A stretch of 62,970 nucleotides of DNA from Vibrio zhanjiangensis. Lineage in GTDB: Bacteria; Pseudomonadota; Gammaproteobacteria; Enterobacterales; Vibrionaceae. How positions within the stretch are numbered: the first letter of the stretch is position 1; every line of letters begins with the position of its first letter. The position numbers and the translations under genes were made by a program. The stretch spans positions 1-62,970 of the forward strand of contig NZ_BSPW01000082.1 in assembly GCF_030161235.1 (NCBI RefSeq), in the 5' to 3' direction. Of this stretch, positions 61,123 through 62,970 are shown in pieces. The notes under the pieces are model-generated. The model searched no databases. It worked only from the letters and a program-made list of their open reading frames with translations, and was not told where the DNA came from.

Positions 61123-62097
61123 ATGATGAGCTTATTAGATGTCAAAGATCTGCGCGTTCAATTTACCACTCAAGATGGTATTGTCACGGCGGTCAATGAC
61201 TTGAATTTTTCTCTCAATCAAGGTGAAACCTTGGGTATTGTTGGCGAATCAGGGTCAGGGAAATCACAGACCGTATTTGCGATCATGGGACTACTGGCCA
61301 AAAATGGCATCATATCAGGCAGCGCCAAGTTTGAAGGTAAGGAAATTCTCAATCTTTCTGAGAAAGAGTTGAACAAGGTTCGCGCTGAACAGATTGCAAT
61401 GATTTTTCAAGACCCTATGACCTCACTAAATCCCTATATGAAAGTCAGCGATCAACTGATGGAAGTGTTGATGCTGCACAAAGGGATGGGCAAAGCCGAA
61501 GCGTTTGAAGAATCTGTACGCATGCTAGAAGCGGTTAAGATCCCTGAGGCGCGAAAACGTATCACCATGTTTCCCCATGAATTTTCTGGTGGAATGCGTC
61601 AGCGCGTAATGATCGCAATGGCTTTGCTGTGTCGTCCGAAATTGTTGATTGCGGATGAGCCTACCACGGCACTAGACGTAACCGTTCAAGCGCAGATTAT
61701 GGACCTGCTCAATGAGCTTAAGCAGGAATTTAATACCGCAATTATCATGATCACCCACGATTTAGGCGTTGTTGCTGGTTCATGTGATAAAGTGCTGGTG
61801 ATGTACGCAGGTCGAACCATGGAGTATGGGACGGTCGATGAGATTTTCTATCAACCCAGTCATCCCTATGCAGAGGGACTGCTCAAAGCGATTCCTCGCT
61901 TGGATACCGAAGGTGAAATTTTGCCTACTATACCAGGTAATCCACCTAACTTGCTTAATTTGCCCACTGGGTGTCCATACCAAGAACGTTGCCACAGAGT
62001 GATGAATCGCTGCAAGGTTGAAGCACCGATTCTGACACCGTTTGCCGATGGACGTCAAAGAGCGTGTTTTTCAGAATGGGAGGCTTGGGACAGATGA
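61123..62097 (+). CDS. oppD: Oligopeptide transporter ATPase OppD
   Basis: 324-residue ATPase: Walker A GESGSGKSQ, Q-loop MIFQDPMTSLNPYM, signature FSGGMRQRVMIAMAL, Walker B LLIADEPTTALDVT and switch His in MITHD. The C-terminal oligopeptide-transporter segment has the Cys-rich GCPYQERCHRVMNRCKVEAP, probably an iron-sulfur or metal site. Two adjacent ATGs are possible (61123, 61126); AAGGA fits either. The stop overlaps the oppF start (ATGA). Confidence 0.95.
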   Translation: MMSLLDVKDLRVQFTTQDGIVTAVNDLNFSLNQGETLGIVGESGSGKSQTVFAIMGLLAKNGIISGSAKFEGKEILNLSEKELNKVRAEQIAMIFQDPMTSLNPYMKVSDQLMEVLMLHKGMGKAEAFEESVRMLEAVKIPEARKRITMFPHEFSGGMRQRVMIAMALLCRPKLLIADEPTTALDVTVQAQIMDLLNELKQEFNTAIIMITHDLGVVAGSCDKVLVMYAGRTMEYGTVDEIFYQPSHPYAEGLLKAIPRLDTEGEILPTIPGNPPNLLNLPTGCPYQERCHRVMNRCKVEAPILTPFADGRQRACFSEWEAWDR

Positions 62098-62936
62098 GCA
62101 CAGATAAAAAATTGATTCTCGATGTATCGGATTTAAAGGTGCACTTCAATATTGCGGCAAAGTCGGCTTGGCCTTGGGTAAAGCCTGCAAGTTTGAAAGC
62201 CGTCGATGGCGTTAATGTTCGTCTGTATGAAGGTGAGACGCTTGGTGTGGTTGGTGAATCTGGATGTGGAAAATCGACGTTTGCCAGAGCTATTATTGGC
62301 TTGGTCGAAGCAACTGATGGTGAAGTCGTTTGGTTAGGGCAAGATCTCACCAAGATGCAAGAAGTTCAGCGGCGTGAGACACGTAAAGAAATTCAGATGA
62401 TTTTCCAAGATCCACTGGCTTCGTTGAATCCACGTATGACCATAGGGGATATTATTGCAGAGCCACTTGAAACCTTTTACCCAGAGCTTTCCAAACAAGA
62501 GGTGAAGGATAAAGTGAAGTCAATGATGACAAAAGTGGGCTTACTTCCTAACGTAATCAATCGTTATCCTCATGAATTCTCCGGAGGTCAATGTCAGCGA
62601 ATCGGCATTGCCAGAGCTCTGATTTTAAATCCTAAGATGATCATCTGCGATGAGCCTGTATCAGCGTTGGATGTGTCGATTCAAGCTCAGGTTGTGAATT
62701 TGCTAAAAGAGTTGCAAAAAGAGCTTGGTTTGTCTCTAGTGTTTATTGCCCATGATCTTTCGGTCGTTAAACACATTTCAGATAGAGTCTTAGTTATGTA
62801 TTTGGGTAATGCGGTGGAGCTTGGCGAGGCACAAGCGCTATTTGATAATCCTAAGCATCCATACACACGGGCCCTTATGTCAGCGGTTCCTATTCCAGAT
62901 CCTAAACTAGAAGTGGCCCCCGATTTTCGGACATGA
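62094..62936 (+). CDS. oppF: Oligopeptide transporter ATPase OppF, C-terminus replaced
   Basis: Starts at ATG 62094 within the oppD stop, with GGAGG ten bases upstream. Walker A GESGCGKST, Q-loop MIFQDPLASLNPRM, signature FSGGQCQRIGIARAL, Walker B MIICDEPVSALDVS and switch His in FIAHD are all intact. Family similarity holds through SAVPIPDPKLE and then stops: the normal tail (LLEGELPSP and a Cys-rich GCVFRTRC block, about 45-50 residues) is missing, replaced by VAPDFRT and a stop. None of the three frames after 62911 resembles the tail, so this is a replacement and not a simple frameshift. The core ATPase may still work, with reduced stability. Confidence 0.85.
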   Translation: MSTDKKLILDVSDLKVHFNIAAKSAWPWVKPASLKAVDGVNVRLYEGETLGVVGESGCGKSTFARAIIGLVEATDGEVVWLGQDLTKMQEVQRRETRKEIQMIFQDPLASLNPRMTIGDIIAEPLETFYPELSKQEVKDKVKSMMTKVGLLPNVINRYPHEFSGGQCQRIGIARALILNPKMIICDEPVSALDVSIQAQVVNLLKELQKELGLSLVFIAHDLSVVKHISDRVLVMYLGNAVELGEAQALFDNPKHPYTRALMSAVPIPDPKLEVAPDFRT

Positions 62937-62970
62937 CTTTAAGTGATTGATCTGTTTTGATAGTACCCAG
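62914..62970. mobile_element. Probable end of an IS3-family (IS2-group) insertion sequence
   Basis: TGGCCCCCGATTTTCGGACA begins exactly where oppF similarity ends. It resembles the IS2 terminal repeat that I recall (TGGCCCCC-TGAATCTCCAGACA), with the same TGGCCCCC start and GACA end. Only 57 bases are in the window, so the transposase, the other end and the target duplication cannot be seen. Confidence 0.5.

Noticed and set aside
62094..62936. OppF shortening explained by a simple frameshift
   Set aside because: None of the three forward frames after the break resembles the missing C-terminal tail.
1..62970. tRNA, rRNA, CRISPR arrays or an integron attachment array
   Set aside because: No cloverleaf-like blocks, rRNA-like sequence, regularly spaced repeats or attC-like repeats were seen on reading; this was done by eye and a covariance-model scan could still find small RNAs.

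Overview
The window looks like a stretch of a Vibrio genome. The extracellular aminopeptidase at 51.5-53.1 kb is almost residue for residue the Vibrio proteolyticus-type M28 leucine aminopeptidase, as far as I can recall that sequence. The other secreted enzymes (a vibriolysin-like M4 protease, an AA10 chitin-active oxygenase, PPC-tailed proteases) and the spindle of two-component and chemotaxis genes fit the same genus. No rRNA, tRNA, CRISPR array or complete mobile element was seen. Species and replicon cannot be decided from the sequence.

Layout. 0-1.3 kb: the 3' part of an ExoY/CyaA-like nucleotidyl cyclase toxin, cut by the window edge, then a relic of a subtilisin-type protease. 1.3-5.9 kb: a LysR regulator divergent from a glutathione transferase, then a minus-strand efflux operon (lipoprotein adaptor, ABC ATPase, ABC-2 permease). 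6.5-14 kb: an AT-rich Ter-type stress operon of eight tightly packed genes: phosphoribosyltransferase-TRSP, HAD phosphatase, StiP/PRTase with PELOTA domain, CitE-like aldolase, a divergent TelA-like protein, TelA, and two TerD proteins. It is followed by a frameshifted small membrane protein and a four-helix membrane protein that I do not recognise. 15.9-18.2 kb: a three-gene phospholipid operon (CDP-alcohol phosphatidyltransferase, CdsA, PlsC) on the minus strand.

18.5-21.7 kb: two paralogous periplasmic binding proteins flank a secreted metallophosphoesterase with a ricin-type tail. 21.8-28.2 kb: an ABC-F ATPase, then a response regulator with degenerate GGDEF plus intact EAL and a membrane histidine kinase. 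28.2-35.3 kb: a taurine-nitrogen cluster: AGCS symporter, MocR/TauR-type regulator, taurine:pyruvate aminotransferase, TauE/SafE-type exporter and aldehyde dehydrogenase. Together they suggest that taurine is imported, transaminated to sulfoacetaldehyde, oxidised to sulfoacetate and the sulfonate exported, because no xsc is present. Repeated CTGG-type half-sites in both control regions support joint regulation.

35.4-53 kb: a secretome block: cupin-like protein, two small secreted proteins, a transglutaminase-elicitor-like protein with a ricin tail, an M4 protease with PPC and chitin-binding modules, a five-gene MacAB-TolC-like exporter, an AA10 oxygenase, a trypsin-like protease and the M28 aminopeptidase. 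53.3-57.1 kb: a dCache chemoreceptor and a PLP decarboxylase. 57.4-62.9 kb: an oligopeptide permease operon oppABCDF, with a short upstream reading frame and a hairpin after oppA. Its last gene, oppF, loses its normal C-terminus at a sequence resembling the end of an IS3-family (IS2-group) element. The protease, peptide-import and chemoreceptor genes together describe a bacterium that degrades extracellular protein and chitin and takes up the products.
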